Of a stretch of 64,000 nt of DNA, positions 1 through 8,777 are shown in pieces. This stretch comes from Thiocystis violacea (lineage in GTDB: Bacteria; Pseudomonadota; Gammaproteobacteria; Chromatiales; Chromatiaceae). The notes beneath the pieces are model-generated. The model worked only from the letters and a program-made list of their open reading frames with translations. It was not told where the DNA came from and did not search any database. The number at the start of each line of letters is the position of its first letter. The first letter of the stretch is position 1. The DNA is taken from contig NZ_NRRF01000002.1 in the NCBI RefSeq assembly GCF_016583565.1, positions 119,901 through 183,900 of the forward strand, written 5' to 3'. A program made the translations under genes and the position numbers.

Positions 1-1248
1 GAGACCTACGCGGATCTGGTGCGCTATCAGGTCGAGTTGGAGGAGAAGAATAGCGCCTTGGAGGCCGCGCATCAGTTCATCTCGAGCGTCCTCGCCTCCA
101 TGACGGACGTGCTCATCGTCTGTGATATCAAGGGTCGTATCGAGGAGGTCAATCCGGCACTAGAGACCCTGACTGGGCTGCCCGAGGAATCCCTGATCGG
201 CCGACCCTTTCAGGCGCTCCTGACCAGGGAGTGTCTGGAACTGGCCAGCGGCTTCGCCGAGAAGATCCGCAACGATGCGGTGCATGACTGCGAGCTGACG
301 CTGCGCGCGGCGCGGGAGGAGGTGCCGCTTGCGGTCAATTGCACCTCCCGTTACGACGCGCGTGGGCGCCTGGTCGGTATGGTCCTGATCGGCCGGCCGG
401 TGGGTGAGCTGCGACGTGCCTACGAGGCGTTGAATCAGGCGCATTACGAGTTGAAGCAGGCGCAGCGCCAGCTGATCAGCGCCGAGAAGATGGCTTCGCT
501 CGGACGTCTGGTCGCCGGCGTCGCGCATGAACTCAACAACCCCATCAGCTTCGTCTATGGCAACGTGCACGCCATGGGGCGCTACCGCAAACGGCTGCGC
601 ACCTATTGCGACGCAGTGGATGCGTCCGATCCTCCAGAGTCGCTCAAGGCGCTGAAGGCGGAGCTGCGTATCGAGCGCTTGCTCGACGATCTCGACCCCC
701 TGATCCGCGGCACCCTCGAAGGGGCCGAGCGCGTCCGCGACGTGGTTCAGGACTTGCGCCGTTTCTCCAGCGGTCAGCAAGGTGAGCGCTCACGCTTCGA
801 TCTCGTCCATGTGGTCGAGACGGCGATTCACTGGGTGACCAAGGGCAAGCATCCGGCGGTGCGCGTGGAGCTTGAGCTGCCCGAGCGGCTCGAAATCCTC
901 GGTCATGCCGGACAGATCCACCAGGTGGTGATGAATCTGGTGCAGAACGCGCTGGATGCCCTCGAAGAGGTGGCGCAGCCTGAGATCCGTATCCGCCTCG
1001 ATGTGCTGCAGGCGGCGCGATCCGGCCCGCCCGTCGTGCGGCTGACGGTGGACGATAATGGCCCGGGCATCGCGGAGGCTGATCTGCTGCGTGTCTTCGA
1101 TCCCTTCTTCACCACCAAGCCTGTCGGGCAGGGAACTGGGTTGGGCCTGTCCATCAGCTACGGCATCGTGACCGACCATGGCGGGCGCTTGCGTGCCGAG
1201 AATCGCGCCGATGGGGGCGCCAGACTGATCATGGAGCTTCCTGCATGA
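1..1248 (+). CDS. hupT: HupT/HoxJ-like sensor histidine kinase (5' end outside window)
   Basis: The frame is open from base 1, so the true start lies upstream and only the C-terminal part (about 415 residues) is visible. A PAS domain lies near residues 20-135 counted from the GTG at 19 (core DVLIVCDIKGRIEEVNPA), followed by a coiled linker, an H-box GVAHELNNP with the phosphoacceptor His at about residue 170, an N-box VVMNLVQNALDAL and G-boxes DDNGPGIAE and GTGLGL. There are no membrane segments, so it is a cytoplasmic kinase. Its stop overlaps the start of hupU by four bases (ATGA), followed by hupV. In Rhodobacter HupT and Ralstonia HoxJ, such a kinase is controlled by the H2-sensing hydrogenase and acts on HupR/HoxA to control hydrogenase genes. 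The assignment rests largely on this context; no response regulator is visible here. Confidence 0.88.
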   Translation, partial: ETYADLVRYQVELEEKNSALEAAHQFISSVLASMTDVLIVCDIKGRIEEVNPALETLTGLPEESLIGRPFQALLTRECLELASGFAEKIRNDAVHDCELTLRAAREEVPLAVNCTSRYDARGRLVGMVLIGRPVGELRRAYEALNQAHYELKQAQRQLISAEKMASLGRLVAGVAHELNNPISFVYGNVHAMGRYRKRLRTYCDAVDASDPPESLKALKAELRIERLLDDLDPLIRGTLEGAERVRDVVQDLRRFSSGQQGERSRFDLVHVVETAIHWVTKGKHPAVRVELELPERLEILGHAGQIHQVVMNLVQNALDALEEVAQPEIRIRLDVLQAARSGPPVVRLTVDDNGPGIAEADLLRVFDPFFTTKPVGQGTGLGLSISYGIVTDHGGRLRAENRADGGARLIMELPA

Positions 1249-2252
1249 CAGGGCGCGCGCGCGTCCTCTGGCTGCAATCGGGCGGTTGCGGCGGCTGCAC
1301 CATGTCGCTGCTCTGTGCGCAGTCGCCGTCCCTCCCGGACGCGCTCGAGGCCGCCAGCGTCGAGCTGGTCTGGCACCCGGCGTTGAGCGAGGCGAGCGGG
1401 GATGAAGTGGTGGATCTCCTGGGCGCCATGGAGCGGGGGGATGTCGCCCTGGATATCCTCTGTGTCGAGGGCGCCTTGCTGCGCGGACCCAATGGCACCG
1501 GGCGTTTCCATCTCTTCGCGGGGACTGATCGACCGATGACCGACTGGGTCAAGGCGCTGGCGGCCAGGGCCGGCTGCGTCGTTGCGGTGGGCAGTTGCGC
1601 CGCCTTTGGGGGCATCAGTGCGGGCGGTCAGAATCCCGCCGATGCCTGCGGACTCCAGTTCGACGGTGTCCACGCCGGTGGATTGCTCGGTGCGCACTTC
1701 CGTGCAACCGCTGGGCTGCCGGTGGTGAATATCGCCGGCTGTCCGACCCATCCCAACTGGGTGATCGAGACGTTGGCAGCCTTGGCGGCCAGGGCGCTCA
1801 CGGCGGCGGACCTGGATCCTTGCCAACGCCCGCGCATGTTCTACGACCATCTCGTTCATCACGGTTGCCCGCGCAACGAGTTCTATGAGTACAAGGCCAG
1901 TGCGGTCAAACCCTCTGATCTGGGGTGTTTGATGGAGCACCTGGGTTGCCTGGGCACTCAGGCGCATGCGGACTGCAACACGCGCCTCTGGAACGGCGAG
2001 GGTTCTTGTACCCGGGGCGGTTATGCCTGTATCAACTGCACGGCCCCCGAGTTCGAGGATCCGGGTCACGCCTTTCAGCAGACCCCGAACATCGCCGGCA
2101 TCCCCATCGGTTTGCCGACGGACATGCCCAAGGCCTGGTTCGTTGCCCTGGCCTCGCTCTCCAAGGCCGCGACGCCCGAACGTCTGAGGCGCAATGCGGT
2201 CGCGGACCACCTCGTCGTGCCGCCCGGGGTGCGCAATCCCCACCGTCGATAG
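1245..2252 (+). CDS. hupU: regulatory [NiFe] hydrogenase small subunit HupU/HoxB
   Basis: This is the electron-transfer subunit of an H2-sensing hydrogenase and should carry three iron-sulfur clusters. Proximal-cluster cysteines are visible in SGGCGGCTMS (C15, C18), VGSCAAFGG and IAGCPTHPNW; medial and distal ligands are in HLVHHGCPRNEF, LGCLMEHLGC, HADC and ACINCTAPEF. At 335 residues it is the usual HupU size and lacks the N-terminal twin-arginine signal and C-terminal membrane anchor of energy-conserving uptake hydrogenases, so it should stay in the cytoplasm. The ATG overlaps the kinase stop. It pairs with HupV downstream. The alternative, a catalytic uptake small subunit, is argued against by the missing Tat signal and the neighbouring kinase. 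Confidence 0.93.
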   Translation: MTGRARVLWLQSGGCGGCTMSLLCAQSPSLPDALEAASVELVWHPALSEASGDEVVDLLGAMERGDVALDILCVEGALLRGPNGTGRFHLFAGTDRPMTDWVKALAARAGCVVAVGSCAAFGGISAGGQNPADACGLQFDGVHAGGLLGAHFRATAGLPVVNIAGCPTHPNWVIETLAALAARALTAADLDPCQRPRMFYDHLVHHGCPRNEFYEYKASAVKPSDLGCLMEHLGCLGTQAHADCNTRLWNGEGSCTRGGYACINCTAPEFEDPGHAFQQTPNIAGIPIGLPTDMPKAWFVALASLSKAATPERLRRNAVADHLVVPPGVRNPHRR

Positions 2253-2273
2253 CCTGCGGAGACGCGCGTCCAT

Positions 2274-3770
2274 GTGCCTCGGACTCTTCTGCTCAATGCC
2301 AACTCAGGCGTCGTTCCGGCAGTGACCCGCATCGTTGTCGGCCCCTTCAATCGCGTCGAGGGCGACCTCGAGGTGCGCCTCGACGTCGATGGCGATCGCG
2401 TGCGCGAGGCCTGGGTCGTCTCGCCGCTCTATCGCGGCTTCGAGCAGATGCTGCTCGGTAAGGCGCCCTTGGACGCCTTGGTCATCGCGCCGCGAATCTG
2501 CGGGATCTGCTCCGTCTCCCAGTCCATGGCGGCCGCATACGCCTTGGCGCAGGCTCAGGGGCTGCAGATGCCGCGCAACGGGCAACGGGCCACCAACCTC
2601 ATTCTCGCTTGCGAGAACTTGGCTGACCACTTGACCCATTTCTACCTCTTCTTCATGCCCGATTTCGCGCGGCCGGTCTATGCGGATCAATCTTGGTATG
2701 CCGGGGTCGTCGAGCGCTTCCGTGCCGGGACTGGCAGCGCGTTGCGAGAGGTCTTGCCGGGACGGGCGCAGCTCCTGCATCTGATGGGGCTGATGGCGGG
2801 CAAGTGGCCGCATAGCCTGAGTCTCCAGCCCGGTGGATCGACCCGTGCCGTGCAGCCGCAGGAGCGGATCCGCCTGGGCATGATTCTGGCCGGCGTTCGG
2901 CAGCTGCTCGAGCGGACGACCTTCGGTGACAGGCTGGAGACCATCGCGGGGCTCGATTCGGCCGCGGCACTCGCGGTCTGGCGTGACGCGGCGCCGCCGG
3001 ATTCGAGTGATTTTCGCCGCTTTCTGCACCTTGCCGACGCATTGGATCTGACGACCCTCGGTCGGGGTGTGGATCGCTTCATGAGCGTCGGCAGCTACCC
3101 GCTCGATGGGCGTCGCTGCTTCGCGCGGGGGCTCTGGTGGAACGGACTCCAGCCGCTCGATTTGGCGGGCATCACCGAGGATCTCTCGCACAGTTGGATG
3201 TTCGGGGGCGTGGAGCCCCAGCATCCGAGTGCGGGAAACACCGTGCCGGTCGCGGAAAAGCCCGGTGCCTATACCTGGTGCAAGGCGCCGCGGTTGCGGG
3301 GTGAGGCGGTCGAAGTGGGTGCGTTGGCACGACAGCTCGTGGATGGGCAGCCGCTGATGCGTGCGCTGGTGGCGGCGTCAGGTGGTAATGTCGCCAACCG
3401 GGTGATCGCGCGTCTCATCGAGGCGGCGCGCATCCTGGTCGAGATGGAGTCCTGGGTCCGCGCGCTGCGGCCCGGTGAGCCCTTCTGCGACCACGCCGTG
3501 ATTCCGGATGAGGCTCAGGGGGTGGGGCTGGTGGAGGCTGCGCGCGGTAGCCTCGGTCATTGGCTGCGGATTCGCAACGGCCGGATCCTGAACTATCAGA
3601 TCATCGCGCCCACGACCTGGAACTTCTCTCCGCGCGACCACCAGGGTTTGCCTGGACCTCTCGAGCAGGCCCTCGTCGGGGCGCCGGTGCGTCCCGGCGA
3701 GCGCACACCGGTTGCCGTTCAGCACATCGTTCGCTCGTTCGACCCCTGCATGGTCTGCACGGTGCATTGA
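2274..3770 (+). CDS. hupV: regulatory [NiFe] hydrogenase large subunit HupV/HoxC
   Basis: This subunit holds the Ni-Fe active site. The N-terminal ligand motif RICGICSVS provides C76 and C79, and the C-terminal motif DPCMVCTVH provides C492 and C495. The protein stops directly after the final His, so it has no C-terminal peptide for an endopeptidase to remove; this is a hallmark of HupV/HoxC sensors. The first N-terminal segment VGPFNRVEGDLEV is typical of the family. The GTG at 2274 has a GGAG about 13 bases upstream; a second GTG at 2322 would start directly at the conserved segment and cannot be excluded. It lies 21 bases after hupU in the same unit. With HupU it would bind H2 and modulate HupT. 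No maturation (hyp) genes are nearby. Confidence 0.94.
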   Translation: MPRTLLLNANSGVVPAVTRIVVGPFNRVEGDLEVRLDVDGDRVREAWVVSPLYRGFEQMLLGKAPLDALVIAPRICGICSVSQSMAAAYALAQAQGLQMPRNGQRATNLILACENLADHLTHFYLFFMPDFARPVYADQSWYAGVVERFRAGTGSALREVLPGRAQLLHLMGLMAGKWPHSLSLQPGGSTRAVQPQERIRLGMILAGVRQLLERTTFGDRLETIAGLDSAAALAVWRDAAPPDSSDFRRFLHLADALDLTTLGRGVDRFMSVGSYPLDGRRCFARGLWWNGLQPLDLAGITEDLSHSWMFGGVEPQHPSAGNTVPVAEKPGAYTWCKAPRLRGEAVEVGALARQLVDGQPLMRALVAASGGNVANRVIARLIEAARILVEMESWVRALRPGEPFCDHAVIPDEAQGVGLVEAARGSLGHWLRIRNGRILNYQIIAPTTWNFSPRDHQGLPGPLEQALVGAPVRPGERTPVAVQHIVRSFDPCMVCTVH

Positions 3771-3858
3771 TGGCGTGCTGCCTGCGTTCAGCGTCTGCAG
3801 GATGGGGTTGAGTCCCGGCTTCGCGCGGAGACTCGTATGACGCCGATATCCGGGCGCG

Positions 3859-4257
3859 CTATCGGTGACCTTGGCCCTCGCAGGCGTGCTTGCAATCGTT
3901 GTAGCGATTGGCGCAATAGCCATAGAGGTTCTCGGCGCATGGCCACCAGGGGTAGCCGCAGTCGCTTGAATTCCACGCCGAGGCGAGACACCAGCGGTAG
4001 TCGCGGAACGACTGGTCATAGCCGGCTTGGCACTGACGATAGTCATATCGGGCGTCCGCGTTGCAGCTCTCCTTGGCGGTTCGGCACTGCTCGACGCAGC
4101 TGATCTCGGCGAACTGCTGGGGCAGTGTCGCATCCAGCACCAGGGGTTTCGCACACCCGGCGAGCCAGAGAAGCGAAAGCAGAGCGATCCCGACGCCAAC
4201 GGCAGTGCGATCGACGCGCAGGGTGCGGAAGGAAGGGAAGCAGGTCTTGGGCTTCAT
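3859..4257 (-). CDS. small cysteine-rich lipoprotein of unknown function
   Basis: The 132-residue product has a hydrophobic segment ending in the lipobox LAGC, so it should be a lipoprotein. The ATG at 4257 is chosen because GGAG lies eight bases before it; a GTG at 4266 has no room for a binding site. The mature part carries ten further cysteines beside the lipidated one, enough for five disulfides. Their spacing is mirror-symmetric at the two ends: C-x3-C-x6-C at the front and C-x6-C-x3-C at the back. Many Tyr, Trp and Asn lie between. I recognise no family. It is convergent with hupV (88 bases between stops) and divergent from the next lipoprotein gene. A periplasmic disulfide-stabilised fold is inferred. 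Confidence 0.72.
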   Translation of the reverse strand: MKPKTCFPSFRTLRVDRTAVGVGIALLSLLWLAGCAKPLVLDATLPQQFAEISCVEQCRTAKESCNADARYDYRQCQAGYDQSFRDYRWCLASAWNSSDCGYPWWPCAENLYGYCANRYNDCKHACEGQGHR

Positions 4258-4433
4258 CTCGGTCACTCCAGATCGGTCAGCGAATGCAGGATGCGTCTCC
4301 TTGACGCATGGCCCTGAACTTTAGCCGGAAATAGGCGTACTGTGCACCTTTAATGACCAACGGCCACACCAGGCGTCTGGATCAGGGTAAACTTCTTATC
4401 CGTTCGATCTCTATGGCTAAGCGGAGAGAGCCT

Positions 4434-5009
4434 ATGTTTAGAGAGCTGATGTTTAGAGCGCCCATGTTTCGATTCGTCGCCATTGTTGCCGGCCTGTCCT
4501 CGCTGCTCGGTGGCTGCGTCTTGCTGCCTCCAAACCATCAAGGCGGCATCGCGACCACGGTCTCCCCCGAGGAATACGGCCAGCGGCTCTGCAGGCATCT
4601 GGACTTGGATGACTATGCCGGCTGTCTGAGCGAAGTCCTCGAGTATTTCGAAACACCGCATCCGGATCGGATCCCGCCCGGTCACTCCACGTCTGGCCCG
4701 ATTGCCGTGATGCTAGAGGACGAGGTCTATCGCGGCCACTACGACTCCATGCCTCCCTTCTCGGCAAGCTTTCGGGTCTCCAACGGGGTGAATTCCTGCA
4801 GCGCGAGCTATAACGCGGGGGCGGGTTCGCAAGATGCCTTGTTCGACGTCTATTGCAATGACGGCCGCAGCGGCTGGGCCGATCTCATTCTGGCGATGGA
4901 CGGGCGCAATGGCATCGGTCGGCTGGCGCTCGACGATGGCTCGCAGGGTGACGTCGTCTTTGGCTACCTGCCGCTCGGACAGGCCGAGCCCTATCCCTAC
5001 CGCCCCTAA
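4434..5009 (+). CDS. small lipoprotein of unknown function
   Basis: The 191-residue product begins with a signal segment FVAIVAGLSSLLGGC that ends in a lipobox, so it should be lipidated. Several in-frame ATGs exist; the one at 4434 is preferred because GGAGAG sits five bases upstream. The start is duplicated: two 15-base units beginning ATGTTTAGA, at 4434 and 4449, are followed by a third ATGTTTC at 4464. The mature region has a few cysteines (LCRHL, GCLSE, NSCSASY, VYCND) and alternating polar/hydrophobic stretches that look beta-rich. No family is recognised. The gene is divergent from the Cys-rich lipoprotein and convergent with the following exported protein. Confidence 0.68.
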   Translation: MFRELMFRAPMFRFVAIVAGLSSLLGGCVLLPPNHQGGIATTVSPEEYGQRLCRHLDLDDYAGCLSEVLEYFETPHPDRIPPGHSTSGPIAVMLEDEVYRGHYDSMPPFSASFRVSNGVNSCSASYNAGAGSQDALFDVYCNDGRSGWADLILAMDGRNGIGRLALDDGSQGDVVFGYLPLGQAEPYPYRP

Positions 5010-5080
5010 GGCGCGTGACTGGCGGCAGGGGGCTGTCCTCATGGTGCCTGTGCCAGCCAGCCGCGCGTCTCGACTGTCTC

Positions 5081-6346
5081 TCAGCGCTGCTCGCCGCTCC
5101 TCAGTCGCTGCGTGAGCTGCTGGATCTCCCGCTGCATTTCGAGATTCTCGAAGGGCCGTAGCGTGGGGATCTGGCGGTTCATGAGTCCTTCCAGCAGCTG
5201 TTGGCTGGATCGCACCAAGCCGACGAGCTCCCCGGACACGCGCACGGTCTCATAGGTGTTCCAGGCGGCCGCGATGTCCTTGTCGAGTTCCAGGCGCGCC
5301 TTCTCGACCTGTTTCGCCTGATCCTGCAGGTACTGGCGGTAGACGCCGGCTGCCTGGATGGTGAGCTGCTGGGCCTCGAGGTTGGCGTTCAGGAGATCCT
5401 GCTTGTCGGGGGACTCTCGCAGCAGGCGCTGGGTCTCGCCGGCGAGCGACTGCGCCTGCGCGATAATGCCGTCGATCTGTGGTAGGTAGCGTTCTCCGAT
5501 CGCCTCCTCGATCTTTAGGTGCATGCGGTTCAGGGATTTCAGCAGGACGACATAGAGGCCGTAGTAGCGGCGAGCGTTCTGGAGGTCTTCGCCGCTCTGC
5601 TCGACCAGTTCTTCGAGCTGCAGAGTGATGGACTTGACGTTGTCGAACAGGATGCCGAGATCCACCATGGTGTCGCCCACCACCGTGGAGAGCAGGAATT
5701 CGAGCTGCTCGTCGCTCAGCTCCAGGCCCATGCCCCGCAGTTCCTGGCCGAATTCGTGCTTGAGCTGTGTGATCTGCTCGGCGGCGCGCGCGATGTCGGC
5801 TTCACGGGCCGCGATCAGATCGTCGTAGTCCGCAACCGTCTTCTTGATCGTCGACTCCGTGGGTGCCGAGACGCGTTTCTGCCGATAATCGGCGATGTCG
5901 GTGCGGGCGGTGAGGATCTCGTCCTGAAGGGCTTGAATACGGTCCCGATTGTTGAGCGCTGGCGAGATGGTGAGGATGTCCACGGCCTCGTCCAGCAGCG
6001 CATCGATCTCACCGCGATTGGAGCGCTGGTCGGCGCCGAACCAGCTCTTCTCGGGCAGATCGGCCTGGCGCTCCTCAAGGATGAGCGCCTCATCCAGCGT
6101 GGGGACGACGGACTTCCAGACACGGTTGAAGTCCTCCTGCTCGGTGAAGAGCGTCTTGGCATCCTGGAGCGCCTGTCCCGCGAAATCACGCGATTCACGC
6201 CACCAATCGGCCGCTGTGTCGCGGGTCTGGCCCCAGATATCGGGGCTGTTCCCGGCGGTGTCCTCCGCCTTGACGCTGAGTGATGCCGGCATGAGCAGCA
6301 GGAGTGAGGCACAGAGGACGTGGGTGCGGTAGGTCGAGGAAGGCAT
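5081..6346 (-). CDS. exported coiled-coil protein of unknown function
   Basis: The 421-residue product has an N-terminal signal peptide (hydrophobic VLCASLLLLMPASLSV, probable cleavage after VKA) and a mature part that is almost wholly helical. Residues about 120-205 and 270-350 are rich in Glu, Gln, Arg and Leu in heptad-like spacing, suggesting long coiled coils. A conserved-looking segment FLLSTVVGDTMVDLGILFDN lies in the middle. There are no cysteines in the mature part and no catalytic motif that I recognise. It should sit in the periplasm or be attached to the envelope by partners. It runs convergent to the lipoprotein at 4434 and divergent from the SRP RNA. The start at 6346 has no clear ribosome site. 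Confidence 0.75.
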   Translation of the reverse strand: MPSSTYRTHVLCASLLLLMPASLSVKAEDTAGNSPDIWGQTRDTAADWWRESRDFAGQALQDAKTLFTEQEDFNRVWKSVVPTLDEALILEERQADLPEKSWFGADQRSNRGEIDALLDEAVDILTISPALNNRDRIQALQDEILTARTDIADYRQKRVSAPTESTIKKTVADYDDLIAAREADIARAAEQITQLKHEFGQELRGMGLELSDEQLEFLLSTVVGDTMVDLGILFDNVKSITLQLEELVEQSGEDLQNARRYYGLYVVLLKSLNRMHLKIEEAIGERYLPQIDGIIAQAQSLAGETQRLLRESPDKQDLLNANLEAQQLTIQAAGVYRQYLQDQAKQVEKARLELDKDIAAAWNTYETVRVSGELVGLVRSSQQLLEGLMNRQIPTLRPFENLEMQREIQQLTQRLRSGEQR

Positions 6347-6494
6347 GGTGTTCGTGGGTTCGGCTCGAGCGTCGATCTGCTGAGATCATCAATGCGCATA
6401 GCTTGACGCCCCCGGGCCAGGTGTCAATCCGGGCGCGATTCGCTGGGCGGCGTTGGCTCCGCGCTGCATCGCCCGAGTCCGGGTCGAATCCGGT

Positions 6495-6523
6495 TTGTCT
6501 TCCTCGGGCCTCTTTGTTATTCT
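6495..6523 (+). promoter_or_regulatory. sigma-70-type promoter for the SRP RNA
   Basis: TTGTCT at 6495-6500 is followed after 17 bases by TATTCT at 6518-6523. Both boxes match four of six consensus bases. Initiation would be near 6530, about 34 bases before the predicted mature 5' end, so processing of a short leader would be needed. Confidence 0.5.
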
Positions 6524-6563
6524 CTCGCGCTGTCCTCGGGCGTCGCCTGGGGGCATGCACGAT

Positions 6564-6676
6564 GGTGGCTCGCGCCGGTCCCCTCGCAACGTGAAGCCGT
6601 GAACCCGGTCAGGCCCGGAAGGGAGCAGCCGCAGCGGTGGAATCGTGTGCCGGGGTGTGGCTGGCGTAGGCCGCCG
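6564..6676 (+). ncRNA. ffs: signal recognition particle RNA (4.5S, small bacterial type)
   Basis: The universally conserved apical region is present: GAACCCGGTCAGGCCCGGAA at 6601-6620, then GGGAGCAGCC, and later GTGTGCCGGGGTGTGGCTGG. These give the internal loops that bind the Ffh M domain. The 5' arm GGTGGCTCGCGCCGG can pair with the 3' arm GCTGGCGTAGGCCGCC to close the long hairpin. Ends are estimated from the pairing and by comparison with the E. coli RNA and may be off by several bases. The RNA targets membrane and exported proteins together with Ffh. Its position just upstream of dnaX-ybaB-recR is a common arrangement in gammaproteobacteria. Confidence 0.95.
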
Positions 6677-6880
6677 CCCCCTTCGCTCCATTCGGGGTGC
6701 AGCTAGTTCTGCTTCATCCGTATTCATCATCTGCCAGGGTGCGGCGCGCACTTGTTGTCGGTGAGTTGCCTGTCGTCATCTGATACACTCGCGCGCAATC
6801 AACGCCTTTGAGACTCCAGGTCTCTTGAACCTTCAAGTCTCTCATTGACTTCCAGATCCTTGGGTCGAATCCAGTCGCGC

Positions 6881-8578
6881 ATGTCTTATCAGGTGCTTGC
6901 CCGCAAATGGCGCCCCAAAGCCTTCGATGACATCGTGGGGCAGCAGCACGTCGTGCGCGCCCTGTCGAATGCGCTCGACCGCGATCAGCTCCACCACGCC
7001 TACCTGTTTACCGGAACCCGTGGGGTCGGCAAGACCACGCTGGCGCGGATCCTCTCCAAGGCGCTCAACTGCGAGGAGGGCGTCAGCTCGAAACCTTGCG
7101 GGGTCTGTTCGGCCTGCCAGGAGATCGACAGTGGCCGTTTCGTCGACCTCATGGAGGTCGATGCCGCTTCCCGCACCAAGGTCGACCAGACGCGCGAACT
7201 GCTGGATAACGTCCCCTACGCGCCGGCTCGCGCGCGCTTCAAGGTGTACCTCATCGACGAGGTGCACATGTTCTCCTCGCATAGTTTCAACGCCCTCTTG
7301 AAGACCTTGGAGGAGCCACCGCCGCATGTGAAGTTCCTGCTTGCGACGACGGATCCGCAGAAGATCCCGGTGACCGTCTTGTCGCGCTGCCTTCAGCTCA
7401 ATCTGCGCCGCCTGTTGCCGGGGGAGATCCGTGATCGGCTTCAGTATGTGCTTGAGAGCGAAGGGCTCGAGCACGAGTCAGCGGCGCTTCCGCTGCTCGC
7501 GCGCGCGGCCGATGGCAGCATGCGCGATGCGCTGAGTCTGCTGGATCAGTCGATTGCCTTCGGCGGGGGGCGTGTCGTCGAGGAGGAGGTCCGGGTGATG
7601 CTCGGGAGCGTCAGCGGCGATCTGGCCCTCGATCTGCTCGACGCATTGGCCGCCGCCGATGGCGCGCAGGTGCTGGCGCAGGTCGAGCGAATCGCATCCC
7701 TGACGCCGGACTTCGCCGAGCTGTTGCGCGAGCTGATCGCGCTGATGCATCGCCTCGCCCTGATTCAGCAGGTGCCGTCCATGCTGGCGCCCGACGATCC
7801 TGACCAGTCGCGACTGGTGGCGCTCGCGGCCAAGATCGCCCCGGAGGATCTGCAGCTCTACTATCAGATCGCGCTCACAGGGCAGCGCGACGTGCCACTG
7901 GCTCCGGATCCGCGCGCCGGGTTCGAGATGGTGATGCTGCGCGCGCTCGCCTTCCGGCCGAGTCATCTCGGTGCCGGCTCATCGGTGTCTGCGGTCAGGG
8001 GTGACGCCCCGCCTGCCGGGACGCCCACTGGCGCACAGCGCGCTGGAGGCCGTGCGTCAACGGCGGCCTCGGCGGGATCGTCCATGCCGATTACGCCTGG
8101 TGGCTCGCTGGGCCGCGATGCGGATGGCGCATCCGAGCAGGCGAAGTCCGCCCCGATCCCTCTCAAGGCGGCTTCGTCGCCGCCTGCCGTCCTCGCCTCC
8201 GCGGGCGATTGGCAGCGACTGGTGGGGCGTCTGTCGCTCGGGGGCATCGCAAGTCAGCTTGCGCACAATTGCGGATTCGTCGACAAGGCGGGCGGTAAAC
8301 TGATCCTCACGCTGGACCCCGCGGCGGAGCATCTGCGCGTGCCGAGCGCGGAGTCCAGGCTGCATGCGGTGCTCCGGGAGGCGCTCGGCGAGCCGATTCA
8401 GCTGGAGATTCGCGTCGCCCGGCCGGAGCAGGAGACCCTGGCGCAACGGCGTGCGCGCGAGGCGGGCGAGCGGCAGCAGGCCGCGGTCGACACCATGGCA
8501 TCCGACCCTGTCGCGCAGGCGTTGCGCGACGAGCTCGATGCGGAGTGGGTCCCGGGGAGCATTCGCCCGGCCGATTGA
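6881..8578 (+). CDS. dnaX: DNA polymerase III subunit gamma/tau
   Basis: This is the clamp-loader ATPase subunit. The ATG at 6881 gives the family's usual start MSYQVLARKWRPK. The Walker A motif is GTRGVGKT (residues 45-52), the zinc-binding cysteines are C64, C73, C76 and C79, and the Walker B is YLIDEVHM. The AAA+ module covers about residues 1-370, then a low-complexity Ala/Gly/Ser/Pro linker (about 375-445) leads to a tau-like C-terminal domain that would contact the polymerase alpha subunit. At 565 residues it is a full-length tau. I see no A-rich slippery heptamer of the E. coli type, so production of a separate gamma form is not evident. It follows the SRP RNA and precedes ybaB and recR. 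Confidence 0.97.
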   Translation: MSYQVLARKWRPKAFDDIVGQQHVVRALSNALDRDQLHHAYLFTGTRGVGKTTLARILSKALNCEEGVSSKPCGVCSACQEIDSGRFVDLMEVDAASRTKVDQTRELLDNVPYAPARARFKVYLIDEVHMFSSHSFNALLKTLEEPPPHVKFLLATTDPQKIPVTVLSRCLQLNLRRLLPGEIRDRLQYVLESEGLEHESAALPLLARAADGSMRDALSLLDQSIAFGGGRVVEEEVRVMLGSVSGDLALDLLDALAAADGAQVLAQVERIASLTPDFAELLRELIALMHRLALIQQVPSMLAPDDPDQSRLVALAAKIAPEDLQLYYQIALTGQRDVPLAPDPRAGFEMVMLRALAFRPSHLGAGSSVSAVRGDAPPAGTPTGAQRAGGRASTAASAGSSMPITPGGSLGRDADGASEQAKSAPIPLKAASSPPAVLASAGDWQRLVGRLSLGGIASQLAHNCGFVDKAGGKLILTLDPAAEHLRVPSAESRLHAVLREALGEPIQLEIRVARPEQETLAQRRAREAGERQQAAVDTMASDPVAQALRDELDAEWVPGSIRPAD

Positions 8579-8777
8579 ACGGAGCCTTTCCATGCCGGCT
8601 CGGCGAGGGGGCCGGCGCGCGGCTAGAGAGAGGCGCTACTGACCTGCTGGGGCCATGAGAACGGATGAGAGGTGTCGGTACGCTGTTGTCGACATTGCTT
8701 GTTCCGCGACCCCACGAGCGCCCGTCTCACGACAGACGGATGGGGGCGAGCTGGAGCTGCTCCAGCCTGAATGACGC

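Noticed and set aside
1158..2273. 371-codon minus-strand open frame over hupU
   Set aside because: Antisense to the unmistakable hydrogenase small subunit.
3378..4199. 273-codon minus-strand open frame over the hupV end and the Cys-rich lipoprotein
   Set aside because: Shares DNA with two better-supported genes; no signal, domain or ribosome site.
6881..8578. programmed frameshift in dnaX for a separate gamma subunit
   Set aside because: No A-rich slippery heptamer followed by a stem-loop was seen in the linker region.
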